Positions 31,931 to 40,062 of a DNA stretch of 64,000 bases are shown here, in pieces (the stretch's first letter is position 1; the number at the start of each line of letters is the position of its first letter). Made by a program: the position numbers and the translations under genes. Origin of the DNA: Chloroflexota bacterium (lineage in GTDB: Bacteria > Chloroflexota > Anaerolineae > B4-G1 > SLSP01); the NCBI GenBank assembly GCA_019873645.1, contig JAIOAX010000025.1:1-64000 (forward strand), in the 5' to 3' direction. The notes beneath the pieces were generated by a model that had not been told where the DNA came from, did not search any database, and saw nothing but the letters and a program-made list of their open reading frames with translations.

Positions 31931-34149
31931 TGGCCGAGAAGCTCAAACAATCGCTTGATCTCTACCACATGGACACGCTCAAGCAGATCGCCGAACATCT
32001 GAACATCAGCCTCCCCAAAGGTGCGGTGCGCAAGGCCTGGATTGTAGATGCGGTTCACGATAAAATCTGCGAGATTGCCGCCTCCGCTGCCTTTATCGGT
32101 AGTCTGGGACAGGCCGAGCGCGCCCTGCTGGGCTTGCTGCTCAAAGCCGGCGGCGTCGGCACACAGCGCACGGTTACACTGCCGTTGATGAAAACCGGCT
32201 TGATCTATATCGAAGGCCAGGAAACCACAGCAGAACGGCCCCGGCTGCGCGATGTGCTCTTGAACCTGATGCTCAAGGGCCTGGTGCTCAATCTTGAGGA
32301 TGTGGAAGGAACGGCTACACGGCGCACCTTTGAACCTTTCAATAAAATCGGCATTGCGCCGGAAGTGAGCCGCTTGCTGCCGCACAATCTGCTCACGGTG
32401 CCGGCGCCCTCCACCGCCGCCCAGACCGTCGCTCCACCGCCACACGTTGAAAGCGCCGACGTGGAGCTGTTTATGCGGCACATGTTCTTTCTGTGGGCGG
32501 AACTGCGCCGCGAACCGGTGAGCCGCCTCAAATCCGGCGGCGTTGGCAAGCGCGACGTGCGCCGCCTGGCTAAAAGCCTGCTGCTGGACGAAGAACGCGA
32601 CGCCGAGCGCCTGGTATGGATGCTGAACGTCTTGCAAGCCCTGGGGGTGACGCTAGATTCTGCTACAACGATCACGGCGGTTGACAATGACGCTGTCAAA
32701 TTGTTTTGGAATGCCTCGCCGCGCGCCCAGTTAGCTAACATTCTGCAAAGCTATCCTAACGTGGCGTACAATCTGCCTTTGGATCTTCAGCCCCTTTCCC
32801 AATATGCCTACTACGCAACTGTTTCGGTGCGTCCGTCCAAAGAAATCCGGGGACAGGTACTGGCTTTGCTCAAGGAGATTGCCAATGCGCAATGGTTTCC
32901 GTTTGCTCTTTTTGTAGCTTTCTTGAGCGAGGGGCGCAGCGGAAGCGTGGCGTTGAGCGACTATACTTTGAATTTGCTGTATAACAATCTGCGCTGGTAT
33001 CCTGCAGAACGCCGTGACGATTTGGCAACGGCGTTAAGCCAGCTAGACCGGCAGGCGGCTCTCGCCACACTTAAAGAACTCCAGGCGTTGGGTATGGTAG
33101 AATTGGGATATGCCGCGCCCGGTCAGCCGCCTGTGGCGCTGCAACTTACACCTGTGGCGCGCGCGCACTTCACCAGCCAGCCCTTCCCCGCTTCAAAAAA
33201 CGGCGGTCAGGTGATCCTGCAACCCGACTTTCAAATCCTGGCGATGGGGCCGGTGGCGTTGTCCCTTCTCGCCAACCTCGAACGTTTCGCCATACGCGAG
33301 AAATTCAGCGAGAGCGTCGTCACGTACCGGATCACCCGCGAAGGGATTTACCAGGCCCTGCAGCGTGGAGAATCGCCGGAAACCATCCACGCCTTTCTTG
33401 AAGAGGCCACCGGGCAGCCGGCGCCCCAGAACGTCGTCCGTACCCTTGAGGAGTGGGGCGAGCAATACGAAAGGATCGTCATCCGTCGTAATGTCACGAT
33501 CCTGCAAACCGATGACGTTAAGATACTTGAGCGTCTGCTGAACGATAAAAAGCTCGGTAGCCTGTTGCACCGTCTGGATGATCACACCGCCTGGATGCGC
33601 ACGCAAGATACAGCGAAACTTGAGGCCTACTTACGGCAGCAGGAGATGCTGCCCGCCTATTCGCAGGGGCCGGAAGCGGATCTGCCTCACAGTTTACGCT
33701 GGGAACAAGACACCCTGCGTCCGCGCCATCCTATGCCCAGCCTCTATGTCACCGGCACGTTGCGCCGTATTGCCGAACAGCGCGGCGACCATTGGGAGTT
33801 GACCCCCCAAAGCCTCCGTCTCGCCGTAGCTTCCGGCATGGATGTCCCGGCGGTTATCGCTCTGCTGGAACAGATGACGGGTGCGCCGTTAGCGCCGGAA
33901 TGGCAGAAGCAGCTTAAAGCCTGGGGGAACCACTACGGCGATGCGCACGTAGCCTCGGTGGTCCTCCTGCGTATGGCAAGCGACGAGGCGCTGCAAGAAC
34001 TGCGGCGCGCCGACCGGCGTCTGAGTCGTTGGATTCATCCATTGCCGCAGGCGGCGGGTCTGGCCGTCGTGGATGCGAAACATTGGGATGAGGCGCGTAC
34101 CCTGTTGACAGAATGGGGAATTGACGTAAAAAGTGAGCCATGGTGGTAA
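31930..34149 (+). CDS. Helicase_C_3-type XPB-associated protein
   Basis: A 739-aa protein; ATG 31930 overlaps the previous stop (TGATG) and follows AAGGAGGAGG. The N-terminus looks winged-helix-like (LKQIAEHLNISLPKGAVRKA). Residues ~415-530 hold the Helicase_C_3 block VILQPDFQILAMGPVALSLL, then RITREGIYQALQRGESPETI and VVRTLEEWGEQYERI; a weaker second copy follows near the C-terminus (LTPQSLRLAVASGMDVPAVI). In actinobacteria a protein of this type is also encoded next to XPB (established family context). It probably binds DNA or XPB. No catalytic residues are seen. Confidence 0.85.
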   Translation: MAEKLKQSLDLYHMDTLKQIAEHLNISLPKGAVRKAWIVDAVHDKICEIAASAAFIGSLGQAERALLGLLLKAGGVGTQRTVTLPLMKTGLIYIEGQETTAERPRLRDVLLNLMLKGLVLNLEDVEGTATRRTFEPFNKIGIAPEVSRLLPHNLLTVPAPSTAAQTVAPPPHVESADVELFMRHMFFLWAELRREPVSRLKSGGVGKRDVRRLAKSLLLDEERDAERLVWMLNVLQALGVTLDSATTITAVDNDAVKLFWNASPRAQLANILQSYPNVAYNLPLDLQPLSQYAYYATVSVRPSKEIRGQVLALLKEIANAQWFPFALFVAFLSEGRSGSVALSDYTLNLLYNNLRWYPAERRDDLATALSQLDRQAALATLKELQALGMVELGYAAPGQPPVALQLTPVARAHFTSQPFPASKNGGQVILQPDFQILAMGPVALSLLANLERFAIREKFSESVVTYRITREGIYQALQRGESPETIHAFLEEATGQPAPQNVVRTLEEWGEQYERIVIRRNVTILQTDDVKILERLLNDKKLGSLLHRLDDHTAWMRTQDTAKLEAYLRQQEMLPAYSQGPEADLPHSLRWEQDTLRPRHPMPSLYVTGTLRRIAEQRGDHWELTPQSLRLAVASGMDVPAVIALLEQMTGAPLAPEWQKQLKAWGNHYGDAHVASVVLLRMASDEALQELRRADRRLSRWIHPLPQAAGLAVVDAKHWDEARTLLTEWGIDVKSEPWW

Positions 34150-34177
34150 ATCAAGATTGACCAGTACCTTCGTCATG

Positions 34178-34205
34178 TTGGCAGGGTCGTCAAAAATGTT
34201 ATAAT
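34178..34205 (+). promoter_or_regulatory. Sigma-70 type promoter of the TPR gene
   Basis: TTGGCA (34178-34183) and TATAAT (34200-34205) with a 16-nt spacer. This gives the TPR gene its own start rather than dependence on the XPB operon. Confidence 0.7.
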
Positions 34206-34238
34206 AAAGTATAAGTTCTCGTCAAACGGAGGCTACGC

Positions 34239-34910
34239 ATGAGTCCAGCACAGCCCAGTGCGGCAGATCGCAAAAAAGCAGAGACTTTGTACCAGGAGGC
34301 GCTCGAGGCTTACGAACGTTGGGATGTTGAACTTGCCATCAAAAAACTCGAAGGCGCTCTGGCAATCTATCCCAACAACCCTTCTTACCACATGAACCTG
34401 GCGCAGATTCTCTCGCGCGCGGGAGATTTCGACCGCGCGTTGCGGTCCCTGGCGAATTACCTCCGGTTGGCGCCGGACTCGCCGGTTGCCGGACGTGTGG
34501 AACAACTCTTCGCCAGCGGGATGGACCCCGTCGAAGAAAGCCTGACCGATCGGATGACGGCAGCGCAGATGCCGATTGACATGATCGGCGCAGCAATCCA
34601 GATGTGGATGGAGTTCCGTATTGCCCTTGGCGAAGAACCGCTCAGTATCCCCAAGCCCGAAGCCTGGGCCGCGGCGCTTGATTATACCGTCCGCAAGGTC
34701 AACCTGCGCGATGTGCCGTTGGAAAAGCTCGCCGAACTGTACGGCGTCTCGGCAGAAACGGTGCGCAAACACAACGCTACTCTGGTCAAAATGCTTGATA
34801 TTATGCCGTGCGATTATCGTTACTTCACCGGCGCACAAAATCCGCTCGACAAACTCGTGGAAGCAGCGGAACTGCTCGAAGAACTGGAAAGACGCTTCAA
34901 CGCGGAATAA
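34239..34910 (+). CDS. TPR-containing protein with a helix-turn-helix-like segment
   Basis: A 223-aa cytoplasmic protein. Residues ~10-90 contain two tetratricopeptide repeats (LYQEALEAYERWDVELAIKK; PSYHMNLAQILSRAGDFDRA). After a linker, VPLEKLAELYGVSAETVRKH resembles the recognition helices of a helix-turn-helix. GGAGG precedes the ATG and a very strong hairpin follows the stop. Possibly a regulator or scaffold; I do not recognise a named family. Confidence 0.8.
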   Translation: MSPAQPSAADRKKAETLYQEALEAYERWDVELAIKKLEGALAIYPNNPSYHMNLAQILSRAGDFDRALRSLANYLRLAPDSPVAGRVEQLFASGMDPVEESLTDRMTAAQMPIDMIGAAIQMWMEFRIALGEEPLSIPKPEAWAAALDYTVRKVNLRDVPLEKLAELYGVSAETVRKHNATLVKMLDIMPCDYRYFTGAQNPLDKLVEAAELLEELERRFNAE

Positions 34911-34925
34911 TCCTCAGAAGAGAGA

Positions 34926-34970
34926 GGGGGTATTTGGGGTAGCCTTGCTACCCCAAATACCCCCTTTAAT
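34926..34970 (+). terminator. Strong intrinsic terminator (18-bp perfect stem)
   Basis: Arms 34926-34943 and 34947-34964 are perfectly complementary with a CTT loop and are followed by TTTAATAA. The stem begins GGGGG and ends CCCCC, a layout shared by hairpins at 42844 and 63590. Confidence 0.88.
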
Positions 34971-35025
34971 AACTTCCTCTATCTGTTCACCCAATATCTG
35001 CGGATTGTTTTACTGAGGAAGCCCT

Positions 35026-35214
35026 ATGCACATCGTCTACCGTGACAAAGAATGGTTTGTGGATCAGGAACTGACCGTCAACCAGATGTTAAAGTACCTC
35101 AAGTTGCTCCCCGAAAGCGTACTGGTGGTGCGTAATGGAAAACTGGTGGCCGAGGATCAGAAGCTGCACCCTGACGATGAAGTCAAAATTGTCGCCGTCG
35201 TCTCTGGAGGTTGA
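35026..35214 (+). CDS. ttuB: Ubiquitin-like sulfur carrier (TtuB/ThiS/MoaD type)
   Basis: A 62-aa beta-grasp protein ending in Gly-Gly (VVSGG), the C-terminus that is adenylated and thiocarboxylated in sulfur carriers. The fold pattern (LTVNQMLKYLKLLPESVLVV and DDEVKIVAVVSGG) is that of ThiS/MoaD. Because the next gene is the tRNA thiolase TtuA, overlapped or adjacent within 3 nt, the specific role is likely as TtuB, sulfur donor for 2-thiolation of tRNA U54. An E1-like activating enzyme is not in the window. Confidence 0.88.
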   Translation: MHIVYRDKEWFVDQELTVNQMLKYLKLLPESVLVVRNGKLVAEDQKLHPDDEVKIVAVVSGG

Positions 35215-35216
35215 AC

Positions 35217-36143
35217 GTGCGTTGCCGCAGATGCGGTGACACGGCCGCCATTAATATGCGCCAACATCGGCTGGCGCTGTGCACCGTGCATTTCCCCGAA
35301 TGGTTTCTTGAACAGACCCAACGGATCATTCACAAGTATCGCATGTTCACGCCGGATGAGCGTGTTTTGGTTGCCGTCTCCGGTGGAAAGGATAGCCTGG
35401 CCCTGTGGGATGTGTTGCTGCGTCTGGGCTACCGGGCTGACGGCGTCTATATTGACCTGGGCATTGATCACGGTACCGGCTACTCGGCGCGTTCCAGGGA
35501 CAAGGCCGCAGCATTCGCGGCGCAGCATCCTGAAGCCCATCTGACCATCGTAGACATCCCCGGCCTGTATGGGGAGAGTGTTCCGCAGGTGGCGCAGCGT
35601 CGGCGGCGTCCCCATCGTCCCTGCTCGATCTGCGGCCTCATCAAGCGCCACGAGATGAACCGTGTGGCGTTTGAAGGCGGCTATGCTGTCCTGGCGACCG
35701 GGCATAACCTCGACGATGAGACCGCGACGCTCTTCGGTAACGTCTTGCACTGGCAGGTGGACTATCTGCGGCATCAGTTCCCCGTTCTGCCTGCCGATGG
35801 GCAAGGGTTGGCGCGCAAAGTCAAGCCGTTTTGTCGTTTCTACGAGCGCGAGACGGCGGCTTACACGCTCATCCAGGGCATTGACTATATCGCGGATGAA
35901 TGTCCTTATGCCGGCGGTGCGACCAGCCTGGCGCACAAAGCCACCCTGACACAGATGGAACACGACGTCCCCGGCACGAAAATGCACTTCTACACCAATT
36001 TCCTTAAGGCCAAAGCCGCCGGCCTGTTCGCCATTGAGGAAGCCGGTTCAGAATTACATTCCTGTCCGCAATGCGGGCAGCCGACCAGCGCCGCCGAGCT
36101 GTGTAATTTCTGTCGCTTGTGGGATGGGGTATCAACGGACTAA
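35217..36143 (+). CDS. ttuA: tRNA-5-methyluridine(54) 2-sulfurtransferase TtuA
   Basis: Thiolates U54 in the T-loop of tRNA with sulfur from TtuB. The 308-aa protein begins with a zinc finger (CRRCGD ... LALCTVHF), has the PP-loop VAVSGGKDSLALWDVL, a CX2C (CSICGLIKRHEMN) and a third Cys (DECPYAGG) for the iron-sulfur cluster, ATGHNLDDET, and a C-terminal zinc finger (CPQCGQP...CNFC). All are diagnostic of TtuA. GTG 35217 is preferred because GGAGG lies 7 nt upstream; TTG 35211 is an alternative. The modification stabilises tRNA in thermophiles but the family is wider. Confidence 0.94.
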   Translation: MRCRRCGDTAAINMRQHRLALCTVHFPEWFLEQTQRIIHKYRMFTPDERVLVAVSGGKDSLALWDVLLRLGYRADGVYIDLGIDHGTGYSARSRDKAAAFAAQHPEAHLTIVDIPGLYGESVPQVAQRRRRPHRPCSICGLIKRHEMNRVAFEGGYAVLATGHNLDDETATLFGNVLHWQVDYLRHQFPVLPADGQGLARKVKPFCRFYERETAAYTLIQGIDYIADECPYAGGATSLAHKATLTQMEHDVPGTKMHFYTNFLKAKAAGLFAIEEAGSELHSCPQCGQPTSAAELCNFCRLWDGVSTD

Positions 36144-36300
36144 ACGGATTTTCCTTTCCGTTTCATCCGTTAAATCCGTTGACATTTTCAGAAGAGTGTG
36201 ACCGAGTACAGCCCCAATAATTAAAATTTCATCGCAGAGCACGCGGCGAGCGCAGAGTTTTTTATTCTTTCTCTGCGAACTCTGTGTCCTCTGTGGCTAT
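36134..36300. repeat. Two spacer repeat types between ttuA and moxR
   Basis: 36134-36186 carries the TCCGTT type (catccgttaaatccgttgac), including the ttuA stop. About 36230-36300 carries a second type, where CGCAGAG and CTCTGCG form an inverted pair around a T-rich centre (gcgcagagttttttattc ... ctctgcgaactctgtgtcct). No gene or promoter is clear in the 178-bp spacer. Confidence 0.6.
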
Positions 36301-36321
36301 TTGCAAAGAGGGAAAAGAACA

Positions 36322-37314
<993 letters not shown>

Positions 37315-37315
37315 C

Positions 37316-38185
37316 ATGACGTTGGATGCCGACCTCGCGTGGTTCTCACACCTGCGCTTTGTGACGCGCAAGCGCAAGCGCGGCGGGACGTGGGGCGAAC
37401 GGCGTTCCACGCGGCGCGGCGCGGGCCTGGAATTTGCCGACTACCGCGATTACACGCCCGGCGACGACCCCCGTCGGGTAGATTGGAACCTCTACGCACG
37501 ACTCGACCGCCCCTACATACGCCTCTTCGAGGAAGAAGAAGACCTGGCGGTGTGGGTGTTGCTCGACGGCAGCACTTCGATGGGCTGGGGGGAAGGTGAA
37601 ACTGCCCGCTGGCCGGCCGTGCAGCGGCTGGCGGTGGCGTTGGGCGCGCTGGCGTTGCTGAGCGGGGATGGACTCTACGGCGCGGTTTTACAGGATGGGC
37701 GTCTCGGCGCATCCTGGGGGCCTGAGCGGGGACGTGGCGTGTTGCCGGATTGGCAAGCCTGGTGCGCGCGTCTGACCCCCGGCGGCGCGGCCTCGCTGGC
37801 GAACGCACTCCGCAATCTTGCCGGGCGGCCCGGTCTGGCGCTGCTGCTCACCGACGGCTACGACCTCGACGGGTTGCGCGCTGGCGTGGCGCTGCTCGCC
37901 GGGCGCGGCCACGAAGTCGTCCTCCTGCACCTGCTCACACCCGAGGAACTCAATCCCACGCTGCGCGGCGACCTGCGCCTGGTGGATGCCGAAACCGGCG
38001 CCAAACGTGAAGTCACAGTAGACGGCGCGGCTCTGGACGCCTATCAACGCCGTCTGGCGGATTGGCAAGCCGAATTGCGCGCGCTCGTCGGCAAGCACGG
38101 CGGACGCTATGGACTGTTGCGCACCGATGTTCCTCTGCGGCGGATGTTGTTGGAGGATTTGCGGCGCGCGCGGATTGTCAGTTGA
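37316..38185 (+). CDS. DUF58 protein (MoxR partner)
   Basis: A 289-aa protein with the DUF58 signature GLEFADYRDYTPGDDPRRVD followed by WNLYARLDRPYIR. A von Willebrand A-like fold follows, with WVLLDGSTSMGWG as the metal-site DxSxS pattern. It lacks the two N-terminal transmembrane helices that longer DUF58 proteins have, so it is probably cytosolic. Start at 37316, one base after the moxR stop, indicates coupled translation. Confidence 0.92.
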   Translation: MTLDADLAWFSHLRFVTRKRKRGGTWGERRSTRRGAGLEFADYRDYTPGDDPRRVDWNLYARLDRPYIRLFEEEEDLAVWVLLDGSTSMGWGEGETARWPAVQRLAVALGALALLSGDGLYGAVLQDGRLGASWGPERGRGVLPDWQAWCARLTPGGAASLANALRNLAGRPGLALLLTDGYDLDGLRAGVALLAGRGHEVVLLHLLTPEELNPTLRGDLRLVDAETGAKREVTVDGAALDAYQRRLADWQAELRALVGKHGGRYGLLRTDVPLRRMLLEDLRRARIVS

Positions 38186-38202
38186 GGAGGGCTTTTGGGG
38201 TA

Positions 38203-38231
38203 TTGCATGAGGGGGCGTTTGATGGCATAAT
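38203..38231 (+). promoter_or_regulatory. Promoter of the PIN toxin-antitoxin pair
   Basis: TTGCAT (38203-38208) and CATAAT (38226-38231) separated by 17 nt, with GGAGAGG before the ATG at 38262. Confidence 0.6.
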
Positions 38232-38261
38232 GAAGGTAAAGTGATTGAAGGAGAGGCTTTT

Positions 38262-38717
38262 ATGAGTGAACAAACGGTGGTCGCGGTTGAAGATCTGACT
38301 CAAAAGGTACCCGATAGTGATCTGGCTGTTGTGGTACGTTTCGTGCCCCACAATAGTTATGTCGAAGTTTTCAAAAGTGGGATGGTCCGTTTGATTTCAC
38401 CGGCCGGCGTTGTCAGTGCGCAGTTTAAAGAGCTTGACAAACGTGACTGGCTACGCCAGAGCTATATTCAGAGTTTGTTAGACGCAGGTGTAACCGGGGC
38501 AGAATTTGAGCAGGCGTTACAAGCCATCGCGCGTGTTGATCAGCGATTAGCGCAGCAAATAGACGTTGGGTCAGGTATAAGCGATCTGGAACGCCGTACT
38601 GCAGAGCATCTACGCGCCTGGGTTGAATCCCAAGGCCTGGACTATGACGCGCTTTCCGAAGATGAGTTTATGGCATTGGTGCAACAAGGTGTCGCTGCCG
38701 CACGGAGGAAGGAATGA
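38262..38717 (+). CDS. Putative antitoxin upstream of a PIN toxin
   Basis: A 151-aa protein not matched to a named family by eye. The N-terminal third is beta-rich (VVVRFVPHNSYVEVFKSGMV) and the rest is helical, ending in ALSEDEFMALVQQGVAAARR. Its stop overlaps the ATG of a PIN-domain gene by 4 nt (38714-38717), which together with the dedicated promoter makes an antitoxin role likely. It is larger than most antitoxins. Confidence 0.68.
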   Translation: MSEQTVVAVEDLTQKVPDSDLAVVVRFVPHNSYVEVFKSGMVRLISPAGVVSAQFKELDKRDWLRQSYIQSLLDAGVTGAEFEQALQAIARVDQRLAQQIDVGSGISDLERRTAEHLRAWVESQGLDYDALSEDEFMALVQQGVAAARRKE

Positions 38718-39139
38718 TATTGCCCCGGGCTGTATTAGACACCAATATCTGGGTCGCAAGTATACACTGGCGAGGCAAACCATATCAGATTCGCAAATAT
38801 GTTGAGCAAGGGGCCTTTACTTCGGTGCTGTCATTGGCTATCCTGACAGAAATTATGTGGATCTTACGAACACATTTCCGGCTGTCTGACGATGAAGCCT
38901 ATGAGTGGTATTGCCGAATAGGTGAAAACTCGGAGATCGTTTTTCCTGTTCGTCCGTTAAATGTGGTACCAGATGATCCTGATGATAATAAGTTTATTGA
39001 ATGTGCCGTGGAAGGGCATGCGGCTTACCTTGTCTCCAGAGACAATGATTTGTTGCGGATCGGTCAATATGATGGAATACAGATTGTTGATGATTCGGAG
39101 TTTCTTGAATTTTTGTCCCGGGTAACTTTACAGTTCTAG
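38714..39139 (+). CDS. PIN-domain toxin (COG1569-like)
   Basis: A 141-aa PIN ribonuclease. The first catalytic Asp is in RAVLDTNIWVASIHWRGKP, the central Glu in AILTEIMWILR, and the C-terminal acidic set in DPDDNKFIECAVEGHAAYLV and SRDNDLLRIG. All four acidic positions of the PIN fold are present, so the toxin looks intact, unlike the two PIN genes near 5 kb. Confidence 0.9.
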   Translation: MILPRAVLDTNIWVASIHWRGKPYQIRKYVEQGAFTSVLSLAILTEIMWILRTHFRLSDDEAYEWYCRIGENSEIVFPVRPLNVVPDDPDDNKFIECAVEGHAAYLVSRDNDLLRIGQYDGIQIVDDSEFLEFLSRVTLQF

Positions 39140-39170
39140 CCGTTATGACCAGCGATGGTAGTGGTTGCGT

Positions 39171-40022
39171 ATGCCCTTCGATGATCTTGCCGCTGCGCTG
39201 CGGTGGGCCGGCGACCAGCTTGCGCCGCACGCCGACCGTCCGCAGACAGAAGCGGAACTCCTGTTAGCCCATCTCCTGCATCAGCCACGCACCTACTTGC
39301 GGGCGCACCCGGAGGCCATTCTGACCCCACAGCAGGCCGCTGACTATGTTGCGTATGTGCAACGCCGCGCGGCCGGCGAGCCACTCCCTTACATCACCGG
39401 GCAAATCGAATTTTTCGGGTTGCTGTTCGCCGTGACGCCCGATGTGCTCATCCCCCGACCGGAGACCGAAATCCTGGTGGAAGCCGCATTGAACTGGGTG
39501 AAGGCGCATCCCGACGCCGTCGCCGTGGATGTGGGAACGGGGTCCGGCTGTATCGCTGTAGCGCTGGCGGTTCACGCGCCGACGCTGCGACTCTACGCGA
39601 CCGATATTTCAGCGGCGGCGTTACAGGTGGCGCGCGCCAATGCCGAACGGCACACTGTCGCGCAGCGCATTGCGTTTCTCGAAGGCGATTTGCTCACGCC
39701 GTTGCCCGAACCGGTAGACCTCATCCTCAGCAATCCACCGTATGTTGCCGAGGGCGAATGGAGCACCTTGCCCCTCTCTGTACAGCGTGAACCCCGGGCG
39801 GCGTTGCTTGCCGGCGTAGAGGGATTGGACGCCATTCGCCGACTGCTAACACAGGCCCAAACCTGCCTCAAACCCGGTGGACGGATGCTCGTCGAAATCG
39901 GTGAGCGGCAAGGCACAGCCGTTCGCTCACTCGCCCAGGCTGCTTTCCCCACTGCTCACATCGTCGTCTTTCCCGACCTTGCCGGAAAAGACCGCCTCCT
40001 CAGTATTGCGTTGGAACGTTAG
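39171..40022 (+). CDS. prmC: Release factor glutamine methyltransferase
   Basis: Methylates the Gln of the GGQ motif in peptide-chain release factors. The 283-aa protein has the helical N-terminal domain, SAM motif I VAVDVGTGSGCIAVALAVHA, and the catalytic NPPYV (about 187-191) that binds the target glutamine, plus LIPRPETEILVE. ATG 39171 is preferred to the TTG at 39165. The last codons (ERstop) fall in an AACGTT repeat. Confidence 0.95.
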   Translation: MPFDDLAAALRWAGDQLAPHADRPQTEAELLLAHLLHQPRTYLRAHPEAILTPQQAADYVAYVQRRAAGEPLPYITGQIEFFGLLFAVTPDVLIPRPETEILVEAALNWVKAHPDAVAVDVGTGSGCIAVALAVHAPTLRLYATDISAAALQVARANAERHTVAQRIAFLEGDLLTPLPEPVDLILSNPPYVAEGEWSTLPLSVQREPRAALLAGVEGLDAIRRLLTQAQTCLKPGGRMLVEIGERQGTAVRSLAQAAFPTAHIVVFPDLAGKDRLLSIALER

Positions 40023-40062
40023 AACGTTTGAACGTTCTAACGTTCCAACGTTCAAACGTTAT
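40013..40062. repeat. Octamer repeat array, AACGTTC type (copy 3 of 3), between convergent genes
   Basis: Six units containing AACGTT. The stop TAG of prmC (plus strand) and the TGA of the glucan phosphorylase (minus strand) both lie within the array. Confidence 0.85.
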
